Shown in pieces: positions 51,049 through 58,928 of a DNA stretch of 58,928 bases (the stretch's first letter is position 1; every line of letters starts with the position of its first letter). The notes beneath the pieces were generated by a model. That model had not been told where the DNA came from and searched no databases. It saw nothing but the letters and a program-made list of their open reading frames with translations. The position numbers and the translations under genes were made by a program. The stretch is from CAZFMJ01 sp964520045. GTDB taxonomy: Bacteria; Elusimicrobiota; Elusimicrobia; Elusimicrobiales; CAZFMJ01. The stretch is taken from the NCBI GenBank assembly GCA_964520045.1, contig CAZFMJ010000007.1, positions 1 to 58,928 on the forward strand, given 5' to 3'.

Positions 51049-52305
51049 ATGAAAACGCTATTTTATGTAGAACTAGCTGCTTTAGTTTTTCTTTTTTCTG
51101 CGGGGGCGCGGGCGGGGGATATTGTAAAGACGGACGGGTATGTGAAAAGCTATTTTTATGCGATATCTCCCGAGCCTGGCGCTGTCGGCGCAAAAAATTC
51201 GCATATTTTTGAACTTCCTTCCAGGATCAAGCTGTCGGCTGAGCCGTTGGGCGGGCTGTATCTGGAAACCGCGTATGAAATTTCGGCGCGGTTTCAGGAT
51301 AAAGACGCGGTGTCATTGAATTCCGGTCAGGCTCTTCGGGCGGGGGTTTCGGCATACAGGGCTTATGATTTAAACCGGAGACTTTATCCCGCAAGCGGAG
51401 CGTCCGCCGGAGACAGATTTTTTTTATTTCAGAATCTGGACCGGCTTATGGCAAGATATTCCGCGGGGCCCGCTGATTTTTACATAGGCAGACAGCCGGT
51501 AAGTTTCGGGTCCGCGAGAGTAGTAAATCCCACGGATATTATTGCTCCTTTTAATTACGGGGCGATAGACAAGGAATACAGTTCGGGGGTCGACGCGGCT
51601 ATAGCCAGAGTATCGTTTGGCGGAATGTCTTCTGTGTCCGGAGGAGTTATAGCCGGCAATAAAGCGAATTCAAATGAAAGCGCCGCATTTGTAAAGGCGG
51701 AAATCCCTGTTCCGGAGGGGATGGTTTCGCTTCTGGGTTCGATTTTTTCTGGTAATATGCTGGCCGGTTTCGACCTGCAGAGGTCCATGAAAGGGGCGGG
51801 TTTCTGGCTTGAAACGGCATATGTCAGAACCTCCATATCCATGCCTTCCGCGGTCAGGGAGGAATATTCAAGGCTTTCCACCGGGCTTGACTACAGTTTC
51901 GGGCATGGCTTTTACGGCCTTGCGGAATACCATTATAACGGGGCGGGCTCCGCTCATGCTGGTGATTACGGCTCTAGGGCATATAAAACCGCCTACAGGG
52001 AGGCCGGCGTTTTTCTTCTTGGAAGGCACTATTTTATCCCGTCGCTCAGCTATGAGGCGTACGGGCTTTTAAGAATTTATGCAAGCTCCATATTTAATGT
52101 TCAGGATAGATCGGTTTTCGCCTCTCCGCGCATTGAATATAATTTTGCGCAGGATTTTTTTGCGGACTTGGGCGCATTCGTCAATGTCGGCAGGAGCGTG
52201 CGGTATAGCGTATCTCCTTTGACCGGAATAAGCCTTCCTTCCGCGCGTTCCGAATTCGGCGCATACTCAGATCTTTATTATTTTTCCGCAAGATATTATT
52301 TTTAA
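51049..52305 (+). CDS. Outer-membrane beta-barrel protein of the export cluster
   Basis: The 418-residue product begins with a signal peptide (KTLFYVELAALVFLFSAGARA). The mature part alternates hydrophobic and polar residues throughout and ends in SARYYF, the usual terminal aromatic of barrel proteins. Segments such as RLMARYSAGPADFYIGRQPVSFG and LDYSFGHGFYGLAEYHYNG read like porin strands. The start at 51049 is taken because earlier codons lie in a repeat. Its place at the end of the LolA-like/FtsX/ATPase cluster suggests it is the outer-membrane exit or acceptor. I do not know the cargo. Confidence 0.75.
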   Translation: MKTLFYVELAALVFLFSAGARAGDIVKTDGYVKSYFYAISPEPGAVGAKNSHIFELPSRIKLSAEPLGGLYLETAYEISARFQDKDAVSLNSGQALRAGVSAYRAYDLNRRLYPASGASAGDRFFLFQNLDRLMARYSAGPADFYIGRQPVSFGSARVVNPTDIIAPFNYGAIDKEYSSGVDAAIARVSFGGMSSVSGGVIAGNKANSNESAAFVKAEIPVPEGMVSLLGSIFSGNMLAGFDLQRSMKGAGFWLETAYVRTSISMPSAVREEYSRLSTGLDYSFGHGFYGLAEYHYNGAGSAHAGDYGSRAYKTAYREAGVFLLGRHYFIPSLSYEAYGLLRIYASSIFNVQDRSVFASPRIEYNFAQDFFADLGAFVNVGRSVRYSVSPLTGISLPSARSEFGAYSDLYYFSARYYF

Positions 52306-52630
52306 ATTAAGTTTTGTAATATCTATAAAGGGATTACATCAGGTCGTTTAGGCTGAAGACTGATAAAGACGGGAGATGGAAGACGGTAAATGGTAGACGG
52401 GAAAAATATACACGAGAGAATTTGTGTCTGTTTTTGTTTTGCCGCCCCATTCTTTCAACTAAAGCCTTGAGAATGGGACTGTCCCAAACCCAACTGCCTT
52501 TAAGGAATCGTTTGGGACGTCTACCGTCTCCCATCTACCGTTTACCTTCTTATACATGAAACCTAATAAATTTTCCAAGGGAAAACACCAGTATACGAAA
52601 TGGGGACGCAACTTTAAGGAGGTGCGCACT
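52306..52630. repeat. 325-bp gap: GTAGACGG arms around a DH element
   Basis: GGAAGACGGTAAATGGTAG (from 52378) is followed by a DH element (52445-52518) and by the arm CGTCTACCGTCTCCCATC to about 52554. The next 75 bases form an open frame in phase with the DUF3467 gene, but a strong ribosome site puts the start at 52631. Confidence 0.65.
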
Positions 52631-52939
52631 ATGACCGAAGTTAAACCGCCGCCGCAGCAGCCCGCCCAGTCAGTTCAGCTTCAGGTTGATATGGACGATA
52701 CGCTGGCTCAGGGGGTATACGCCAATCTTGCCGGAGTCACGCACAGCGAAACGGAATTTATACTTGATTTCCTTTTTCTCCAGCCCAATCAGCCCAAAGC
52801 CAAACTGCGCTCAAGGATAATTTCAAGTCCCGTCCACACAAAGCGTCTTCTTGCGGCTATTGCCGACAATGTGCGCAAATACGAAGAAAGGTTCGGCGTC
52901 ATTGCGGACAAGCCCATAGTTCCGCAGGCGCACAGCTGA
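52631..52939 (+). CDS. DUF3467 protein
   Basis: The 102-residue protein matches the DUF3467 pattern: VQLQVDMDDTLAQGVYANLA, HSETEFILDFLF, KAKLRSRIISSPVHTKRLL and ADNVRKYEERFG. Its function is unknown. The start at 52631 follows AAGGAGGTGCGCACT, the best ribosome site in this part of the window. It precedes the pseudopilin-like and FliG-like genes, from which it is separated by repeats. Confidence 0.85.
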   Translation: MTEVKPPPQQPAQSVQLQVDMDDTLAQGVYANLAGVTHSETEFILDFLFLQPNQPKAKLRSRIISSPVHTKRLLAAIADNVRKYEERFGVIADKPIVPQAHS

Positions 52940-53004
52940 AAAAGAGAGTAGAAAGTAGATAGTAGAAGAGAAACAGAAAGCAAGAGAAGCAACGGAAAAA
53001 TGCT

Positions 53005-53098
53005 GGACGGCTAGACTGCTGGCAGCCGGAACTGGTGACATGGTGACTGGTGACTCTGTCACTGGGCAACTGGGCTGCCGGGTGTCTGGGCGGCTGGG
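53005..53098. repeat. GGTGACTGG / CTGGGTGTCTGGG repeat block
   Basis: CTGGACGGCTAGACTGCTGG, GGTGACATGGTGACTGGTGA and GGGTGTCTGGGCGGCTGGG follow one another. This is the orientation opposite to the block near 38030 and is the same family as the sequence inside mfd. Confidence 0.75.
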
Positions 53099-53110
53099 GA
53101 GGGGGAACTC

Positions 53111-53911
53111 ATGAAAATAAAAATACCGCATGAAATAGAAATCACAAAAAAACATTTGGGCGCGATCGCAGTGATCGCTCTGCTTTGCATCGGCTATGCC
53201 GTGATAGACACCGAGACCCTTACCCTGCGCGCGTATTATCCCTCGCCGGTGGGAATTTACACAAGGCTTGTGAGCCTAAACAAAGCAACATTTGCCAGAG
53301 AGAAAGGCAATGTTGTGCTGACATCAGAAAAAAATCCAACCGGCATGGTGGGAATAGGCACCACCGATCCCAAAGCCAAACTGGATGTAAGAGGGATTAT
53401 AAAAGTCAGCGCCGATAACACCACTAACACTATGGTCTGCGGTCAGGATAGGAGAGGAGCAATACGGTATTTTTCGGCAAACAGCGATGATCCCGGAAAG
53501 TTTCAATACTGCGATGGGGGCACAGAGTGGAAAGACATGGGGGGGGCGGACGGCGGACCCTGTCCTTCGGGTTTTAATGATACCGGCTATGGTTACTGTA
53601 TTCAGAACGTTGAAAACCCTGCTGTTTATACGTGGTTTGAAGCGAGCCGATACTGCGCTGCGAATTATAATGCCCGCCTATGCCGTTCGTCCGAGTGGTA
53701 TCTTGCCTGCGTCAATGGTAAAGCGAGCGGGATGGGGGGGAATTTTGAGTGGGGAGATGATTTTGGCACAATCGACGGCGGGCATCAGTATGTGGGTTTG
53801 TGGGGTGGTAATACGGGAGTGTCTGGGGGCGGGGGGTGTAACTATGGTTCTTCATGGATAGACGGGTATCCCGGCGATCTCTATAATTTCCGCTGCTGCC
53901 GCAATAAATAA
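53111..53911 (+). CDS. Surface protein with N-terminal helix, YYPSPVGIY segment and lectin-like C-terminal domain
   Basis: The 266-residue product has a basic start, one membrane helix (about 16-33, HLGAIAVIALLCIGYAVI) and the segment TLTLRAYYPSPVGIYTRL. Next come a GIGTTDPKAKLDVRG motif as in fibre- and trimer-forming surface proteins, and then a cysteine-rich C-terminal domain. That domain (ARLCRSSEWYLACVNG, GGHQYVGLW, YNFRCCRNK) looks like the C-type lectin / formylglycine-enzyme-like fold. Proteins with the YYPSP segment are, as I recall, frequent in Elusimicrobiota. It may be exposed on the cell surface for binding. GGGAGGGGGAACTC precedes the ATG. Confidence 0.6.
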   Translation: MKIKIPHEIEITKKHLGAIAVIALLCIGYAVIDTETLTLRAYYPSPVGIYTRLVSLNKATFAREKGNVVLTSEKNPTGMVGIGTTDPKAKLDVRGIIKVSADNTTNTMVCGQDRRGAIRYFSANSDDPGKFQYCDGGTEWKDMGGADGGPCPSGFNDTGYGYCIQNVENPAVYTWFEASRYCAANYNARLCRSSEWYLACVNGKASGMGGNFEWGDDFGTIDGGHQYVGLWGGNTGVSGGGGCNYGSSWIDGYPGDLYNFRCCRNK

Positions 53912-54277
53912 AACGCATTTGCGTTTTACTTAATCGGAAAGTGACGGTTCCCATACCGGTGGGAGATATAGGAGATTTCGAGGTTGGGTAAGAGAAGCAA
54001 CGGAAAAATGCTGGATAGCGAGAAGGCTGGATAGCTTGACAGCTTGGCTGCTAACGGCAAACTGGTAGCCGCTCATTGTATACTCGAATGTAATTCGGAT
54101 TAAATACGATTTGAATAAATGTTTGGCAGGGCAATGGTTTTTTGCAGTATCTTCATACCTCATACCGCATAACATCCGCCGTGTTTTATCTATTCTTTGT
54201 ATAAATAATAGAAATGATTTTGTAACAGTAAACCGCTAGAATTTCGTCAGGTATACGGCGCATAAACCGTAAAAACC
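53912..54277. other. Gene-free 366-bp gap
   Basis: A small AAAACGC/GCGTTTT hairpin (53910-53927) may act as a terminator. GCTGGATAGCGAGAAGGCTG and GGATAGCTTGACAGCTTGGC (about 54010-54050) belong to the GACGGCTGGACAGC family. The remaining about 210 bases are AT-rich, hold the promoter region of the next gene and show no clear motif. Confidence 0.5.
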
Positions 54278-56221
54278 ATGAAAACGTGTTGCGGAAAATT
54301 TCTCATTATGTTTTTCATCGGCGCTCTGCCGGTTTTTCTTCCCGCGGGGGGAAGAGCTGAGATAGAGGCTTTGGATATCGCTTTGCTCGAGAGAGAGGTG
54401 GAAATCAGGAAGGATGTGGAAACGAAAATAAAAAGCGAGATCCTGGACCCCATATTAGGGGAAGGCAGGTCGTCAGTATTCGCCGACGTTGAGCTTGAGA
54501 TAGTGTCGCGCAAGGCCGACCAGACCCGCACCGGAATAGGGGTGGCCCAGAAATACAAAGAAAAAAGCTCGGGGGGCAATTCAAAGGGCGATATACAGTA
54601 CATAATGCCGGGCATTCCAAAACCCAAATCAGTGCTGGGCGGAGGGTCGGACAAGCCCGAGGCGGCGCAGGGACAGCAGGCCCAGCAGGAAAAGGGAGTG
54701 AAGGAAACGCGCTACGGCATGGAAGTGGACATAAAAAGATTCCAGCTTACGGTCATCCATGACGACTCTCTTTCCCAATCCAGCCTTAAGACGGCCAGAG
54801 AGAGAATAAACGACGCGCTTCTTCCGTATAAGATAAAAAAGAAAGACCTTCCGACCGTGGTTTTTAAGCCCACGAAATTCAAAGCGCATAATATGCTTGA
54901 CGACTTAAAAAGGCCGGGCGTCTATCTTCCGCTTTTATACGCTTTTTTGTCGCTTCTCCTTCTGCTGTTTTTGTTCGGTCCGGTGGCTTCGTTCCTGAGA
55001 AAATACGTAAAGGCCTTTCTTGAGAAACCCGGCGCGGAGGTGAATATCGAGTCAAAAACCGAAACTCCGGAAAATGCCGGCGGAGGCAAGGGAGGCGTGG
55101 AGGAGGGGCATCAGCAGATCGACATGATGTTCCAGCAGAAAGAAGAGGACAAGGAGGACGAGGAGGACGAGGCCATGAAAAAATTTGAGCCGTTTTCCTA
55201 TATAAACGAGGAAAATCTTAAGCGGTTGATTTATATGTTTCTTTTGAGGAGGGAGGAGCCGTGGGTTATAGCCGTTGTTTTAAGCTATCTTAGGCCGGAA
55301 TTTGCGAGACAGGCTCTTTCCATGCTTCCGCTTGAAATTCAAGCCAAAGTCGCCATGGAGGCGCTTACGGTGAGGCAGATCACGAAAGACCAGGTAAGGG
55401 CGATCGACGCCCAGGTAAAGGAGAATGTGGATTTTGTGGTCGGGGGAGTGGACAGGCTTACCAGAATGCTTGAGGATTCCGACCCCGGCACGCGGCAGAA
55501 TATATTGGAATATCTCAAGACGCAGAAGCCGGCCACGTACGAGAGACTTAAAAAATCCATCCTTACGTTTGAGGATATGGGGCATTTCCCGGATAAAGAC
55601 ATGCAGATCGTGATACGCGGGCTGAATACGGAAGATATAGCAAAGGCTCTCCAGAAAGCGCCTCCCGAGGTGGCGGACAAGTTTTTTGCCAATATGTCGG
55701 AGCGGGCGGGGGCGATGCTTAAGGAAACCATGGAATATTTCGTGGATATAACGCCCGTGCAGATGGAAGAAGCCCGCATGAAAATAATCGACGTGATAAA
55801 GACGCTTGAAAAAGAGGGCAAGATAACCGTAAGGGAGCAGAATTCCGACGAAGCCAGAATAGACGAGATGGAGATATCCGCCGAAAACGAACGGAGAAAG
55901 AAATTGGAAAATATCGCGGGCATGGATGCGTCGCAATCGTCCGCCGCGCAGCCGGCGGGCGGACAGTTCGGACAGTATCTGGAGGCCGGAACGGCTTTGT
56001 ATAACGAGGGGCGTTACGAAGAAAGCATGCAGTATCTGCAGTATGCCGTATCCGGAGATCCGTCGCTTTGGCAGGCTTACCAGTATTTAGGGGCCGCCTG
56101 TTATGCTTTGGGCAGAGCGCAGGAAGCCGTGCAGTTTTATGAAAAATATGCCCTAGAAAGCAATGACCCGGCGGTAAAGGATTGGGTCGCAAATTTTAAG
56201 CAGAATGCGGGAAAAAGTTGA
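54278..56221 (+). CDS. FliF-like / FliG fusion protein with C-terminal TPRs
   Basis: The 647-residue product has a signal-like start (LIMFFIGALPVFLPAGG). Residues about 35-200 resemble the periplasmic end of FliF (VETKIKSEILDPILGEGRS; later MEVDIKRFQLTVIHDDS). A membrane helix follows (about 214-240, YLPLLYAFLSLLLLLFLFG). Residues about 305-535 are the FliG middle and C-terminal domains: EEPWVIAVVLSYLRPEFARQ stands where FliG has EHPQTIAL, and FEDMGHFPDKDMQIVIRGL leads into the torque helix. Compared with E. coli FliG, R281 is kept (R476) and D288 is Glu (E483), but K264 is Gln, D289 is Thr and R297 is Thr. TPR-like helices fill about 567-640. The FliF ring motifs and first helix are missing. 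No other flagellar gene is present. Confidence 0.8.
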   Translation: MKTCCGKFLIMFFIGALPVFLPAGGRAEIEALDIALLEREVEIRKDVETKIKSEILDPILGEGRSSVFADVELEIVSRKADQTRTGIGVAQKYKEKSSGGNSKGDIQYIMPGIPKPKSVLGGGSDKPEAAQGQQAQQEKGVKETRYGMEVDIKRFQLTVIHDDSLSQSSLKTARERINDALLPYKIKKKDLPTVVFKPTKFKAHNMLDDLKRPGVYLPLLYAFLSLLLLLFLFGPVASFLRKYVKAFLEKPGAEVNIESKTETPENAGGGKGGVEEGHQQIDMMFQQKEEDKEDEEDEAMKKFEPFSYINEENLKRLIYMFLLRREEPWVIAVVLSYLRPEFARQALSMLPLEIQAKVAMEALTVRQITKDQVRAIDAQVKENVDFVVGGVDRLTRMLEDSDPGTRQNILEYLKTQKPATYERLKKSILTFEDMGHFPDKDMQIVIRGLNTEDIAKALQKAPPEVADKFFANMSERAGAMLKETMEYFVDITPVQMEEARMKIIDVIKTLEKEGKITVREQNSDEARIDEMEISAENERRKKLENIAGMDASQSSAAQPAGGQFGQYLEAGTALYNEGRYEESMQYLQYAVSGDPSLWQAYQYLGAACYALGRAQEAVQFYEKYALESNDPAVKDWVANFKQNAGKS

Positions 56222-56222
56222 A

Positions 56223-56385
56223 GAAGAGGGTAGAAGGTAGACGGGAGACGGTAGAAGGTAAACAGCAGAAGGTACAAAGAAAATGATAAACAGAAGATGG
56301 GATACCGGAGACGGAAGAAATGAGATGTTAGGTGTAGATTTTACCGTCTACCATTTACCGTTTACCATCTACCTTCTTTTCTGGA
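56223..56385. repeat. GTAGACGG-type inverted block between the FliG fusion and the coiled-coil gene
   Basis: GGGTAGAAGGTAGACGGGAG and AGGTAAACAGCAGAAGG are answered by TTTTACCGTCTACCATTTACC and CATCTACCTTC, about 90 bp later. The right arm ends just before the ribosome site of the next gene. Confidence 0.75.
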
Positions 56386-56391
56386 GGTTTT

Positions 56392-58785
56392 ATGGACGAA
56401 GAAAAAGATAAATTTGAAAAACAGCGCAAACCTTTGCCTCCTTTGCCGCCTCTGCCTCCGGGGATGATTCCTCCGCAGTCCGCCGGCAATACCATTAATC
56501 TCAATTCTGCCAAAAATCAGGGTTTTCTGCCTTTTCCGCCCGGCATGCCGTTGTCTAAACCCGGCATTCCGCAATTTTCTCCGGCATCGTCCAATCAGCC
56601 GCCTGCTTTCGGCTCCATTCCGCCGGCGCCTCCTTTTACACAGCAGTCATGGCAGTATCCGGCGGAAAGGCCTGCCGAGGCCGAAAAGGCCCTGAAGCAG
56701 TCTGAAACCGAAAAACACGAACTGGAGCATAAGCTTGCCGATGCGGAAAAGCTTTTGTCTCAGGAAAAAGAGAAGGTTCTGCTTGCAAATATAAGAAGCC
56801 AGGAAGAAGCCGCTCTTTCCGCAAAAGTCGAGATTTCCCTCAAGGAAATACAGGACAGGCTCCGCAGAGACAGGCGCGAGCAGGAGATAGAGGAAGAAAA
56901 AGCCCGTCTGCAGTCAAAAGTCAAGGAACTAGAAGCGCGCATCCTGCAGGAAAGAGAAACATGGATGCAGACTCTTAAAACGCAGATGGAAAAGCGCGAA
57001 AGCCAGGACAAAGACATAGAAATTCATTTTGTTTCCCGCCTTCAGGAAATGGAGCGGAGATGGCTGGATGAAAAAGCGCAGTGGCAGAGGACCATAATGG
57101 CGAAGGAAGAGGAACTGCGCGAGCATAAAGGGGGCTCCGCTAAAATAAGGGATTTGGAAGACGAGCTTAGAAAAACGGCGTTTGAAAAAGAAAATCTTGA
57201 TAAGGATATTTCAAAGCTGCGTGAAACCATAGTTAATCTGGAAAAACAGAGAGCCTCCGATGAATCGGCTTTGCGCAACGTTTTTGAAAAAGCCAGGGAA
57301 CTTGAGGCGGTCAGGTCCGAGATGTCGGCGATGAAGAACAGGGAAGACAAAATGCTGGCGGACATGGAACGGCTTCAAAGGGAATTGGGTTTATCGGCGG
57401 ACAGGCATCAGGATGAAAAGGAAACCGCGCTTAAAAAGGCGCAGGAATCTTATGAGCGCTCTCTTCAGGAAAAAGACAAAGCGTTGGCCGATGCCGCAAG
57501 AGAGAGGGTTCAGGCTGTTTCGGAACTGGTAAAGATAAAAAGCTTTATTTCAAAACTGCAGGCCGTAAACTCGGCGCTGGAAAAGGAGCGCGGCGCTTTG
57601 CGCATGGAAAAGATGCAGCTCGCGCAGGCTCTTGCCGGGCATACCGGCGCCATGAACAAGCTTAAGGAGGAGATGTCCGAACTCGAGGCAAAGCGGCGGG
57701 AGGAAATAGAGAAACTCTACCATGCCTGGTCCGCAAAAGAGGCCGAAAACCGGAAGAACTACGAAGAGACTCTCAAGCAGCAGTTTGAAAGCATACTCCG
57801 CAACGAAACCAAGAAAATAGAGACAAAATACGAAATGGACGCGTTGGATATAGAGAAGAAAACCCGCCAGCAGGCTGAAGCCGAATATGCCAAGCGCAAC
57901 GAAGAGCTGGTGTCCAGAGCCGAACTGGCGGATATGAATGCCGGCAAACTTAAAGATGAAAATAAGAAGCTTGACGGGCAGTATAAAGCTCTTCTCGCGA
58001 ATTATCAGTGCGCGGAGCTGGAAAAGAAATATGCCGAAGAGGGAACCGGCCGTCTGGAGGATACGATTAAGGTTTTTGAGGCCGAAAAAGCCGAACTTAA
58101 GGGGGCGTTGAATAAGCTGCGCGAAGAGGGTATGCGTTTTGAAGAGGCAAAAAAGAATCTTAAAAATGATAAGAGCCGGCTTGAAACGGAAAAGCGGAAT
58201 CTTATTCTTCAATTGCAAAGCAGCGCGTCGCAGGGCGGAGTTCCGGATGAGCGGTTAAAGGCTTTAGAAGAGGAAAAGGACCGTCTTGAACGGGAAAATC
58301 AGGATCTTATCCTTCAATTGAAGAGCCGCGGTCCGCAGAGCGGAGTGTCGGAAGAGTCGTTTAAGGCCATTGAAAAAGCAAAGGCTATGCTGGCTGAAGA
58401 AAAACGTCTTTTGGACGGGCATAAGCGCCTGCTTGCGCAAGAGGTTGAAAAAATTTCAGCGGAGAGGGAGCAGGAGAAAACGGCCATAGCCGGGATTCAG
58501 GAGCAGATAAATAAAATGCAGGAGGAACGCGCCGGGCTGGAATCTGAAATCCTGAATCTGCGGAACAAAAATCAGGAGGCGGCTTCTCAAATAGAGGGAT
58601 TCAGAAGGCAGACACAGGGGGAAAGAGAGGCGTATGAAAGAAAACAGACTGAACTTAAATACCAGCTTGAGCGGTGCTCGGGGTTTATTGCCGAGCTTCA
58701 GAAAAAAAACAGCTATTATGAAGAGAATATGTCAAAAGGTTTTATCGACCGCATGAAATGGGCCGCGAAGTATAAAGGAGAGTAG
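56392..58785 (+). CDS. Long coiled-coil protein with a proline-rich N-terminus
   Basis: The 797-residue protein has about 85 proline-rich residues (PLPPLPPLPPGMIPP; FPPGMPLSKPGIPQF) and then about 690 residues of heptad-like, Glu/Lys/Gln-rich helix. A 35-residue unit is duplicated near residues 604 and 639 (NLILQLQSS... and DLILQLKSRG...). It ends with a short basic/aromatic tail (GFIDRMKWAAKYKGE). There is no signal peptide or membrane helix, so it is cytoplasmic. TCTGGAGGTTTT precedes the ATG. It follows the FliG-like fusion and could be a scaffold for it, but that is an inference from position only. Confidence 0.75.
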   Translation: MDEEKDKFEKQRKPLPPLPPLPPGMIPPQSAGNTINLNSAKNQGFLPFPPGMPLSKPGIPQFSPASSNQPPAFGSIPPAPPFTQQSWQYPAERPAEAEKALKQSETEKHELEHKLADAEKLLSQEKEKVLLANIRSQEEAALSAKVEISLKEIQDRLRRDRREQEIEEEKARLQSKVKELEARILQERETWMQTLKTQMEKRESQDKDIEIHFVSRLQEMERRWLDEKAQWQRTIMAKEEELREHKGGSAKIRDLEDELRKTAFEKENLDKDISKLRETIVNLEKQRASDESALRNVFEKARELEAVRSEMSAMKNREDKMLADMERLQRELGLSADRHQDEKETALKKAQESYERSLQEKDKALADAARERVQAVSELVKIKSFISKLQAVNSALEKERGALRMEKMQLAQALAGHTGAMNKLKEEMSELEAKRREEIEKLYHAWSAKEAENRKNYEETLKQQFESILRNETKKIETKYEMDALDIEKKTRQQAEAEYAKRNEELVSRAELADMNAGKLKDENKKLDGQYKALLANYQCAELEKKYAEEGTGRLEDTIKVFEAEKAELKGALNKLREEGMRFEEAKKNLKNDKSRLETEKRNLILQLQSSASQGGVPDERLKALEEEKDRLERENQDLILQLKSRGPQSGVSEESFKAIEKAKAMLAEEKRLLDGHKRLLAQEVEKISAEREQEKTAIAGIQEQINKMQEERAGLESEILNLRNKNQEAASQIEGFRRQTQGEREAYERKQTELKYQLERCSGFIAELQKKNSYYEENMSKGFIDRMKWAAKYKGE

Positions 58786-58928
58786 ATAGTATATAGTATA
58801 TAGCAGAAAATAGACGGGAAAATCGGGTGTCTGGGCCGCTAGGCGGCTGGACGGCGAGACAGCTATTTAAGATGTCACCAGTCATCTATGAAAAGGCATG
58901 TCAAGGGAATAAAAGTCCCCCGATAGCA
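58786..58928. repeat. Repeat-filled end of the window
   Basis: After the stop come TAGATAGTATATAGTATATA, a short GACGGG piece, CGGGTGTCTGGGCCGC, GGCGGCTGGACGGCGAGACA and GATGTCACCAGTCATC. All belong to families already described. No gene start is visible. Confidence 0.6.

Noticed and set aside
53640..53911. A lectin-fold C-terminus as target of a diversity-generating retroelement
   Set aside because: No reverse transcriptase or second template-like copy of the region is visible in the window.
54278..58785. Part of a normal flagellar operon
   Set aside because: No FliE, FliH, FliI, FliM, FliN, hook or export gene is nearby, and the FliF ring-building part is absent.

Overview
The window looks like a chromosomal segment of a Gram-negative, carbohydrate-degrading, probably fermentative bacterium. 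An outer membrane is implied by a LolA-like protein with an FtsX-type ABC transporter and a beta-barrel protein. Two features suggest Elusimicrobiota or a neighbouring candidate phylum: a pseudopilin-type domain (VPKFTDLM, then a GKYPEDL-type segment) and a surface protein with a YYPSPVGIY signature behind one N-terminal membrane helix. This assignment comes from recall, not from a search, and I hold it loosely. I saw no rRNA, tRNA or CRISPR array.

Layout. 1-4613 (minus): a PDZ/beta-helix lipoprotein and mfd. 4720-9770 (plus): a GxxExxY mobile element, alanine racemase, a diguanylate cyclase and a sodium:solute symporter. 9929-12818: small envelope genes, including a membrane-embedded pseudopilin. 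12928-18035 (plus): a GH13 enzyme, butyrate kinase, phosphate butyryltransferase, a P-loop protein and a SEC-C protein. 18379-25937 (plus): a secreted protein, an EamA transporter, imidazolonepropionase, a HAD hydrolase, a nucleoside phosphorylase, a methyltransferase and bifunctional FTCD. 26198-32721: a secreted charged protein and divergent GH20 / GH18-GH3 genes. 32533-41120 (minus): a D-xylose locus (ABC importer, isomerase, kinase) interrupted by an inserted one-gene cassette. 42003-46219 (plus): a putative secreted six-hairpin glycosidase and glycogen phosphorylase. 46532-52305 (plus): a Lol-like export cluster. 52631-58785 (plus): a DUF3467 protein, a pseudopilin-like lectin-fold protein, a FliF-FliG-TPR fusion and a long coiled-coil protein.

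Metabolism. Xylose, beta-GlcNAc polymers, alpha-glucans and histidine breakdown products appear to feed fermentation, with ATP recovered by the Ptb-Buk pair. The histidine route is only partly present: hutI and ftcD are here, hutH and hutU are not.

The most unusual property is the density of short repeat elements in the gaps between genes. There are at least four families: a GxxExxY nuclease element with three internally deleted derivatives; a 70-bp double-hairpin element in eleven copies; long inverted blocks of GTAGACGG-type repeats; and GTCACCAG / CTGGGTGTCTGGG / GACGGCTGGACAGC blocks. They nest in one another, form 5' leaders, supply the C-terminal residues of four proteins, and in one case sit in frame inside mfd. 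The best candidates for undescribed biology are the GxxExxY element family, the FliF-FliG-TPR fusion with its coiled-coil neighbour, and the cassette flanked by a 35-bp direct repeat at the end of xylH.
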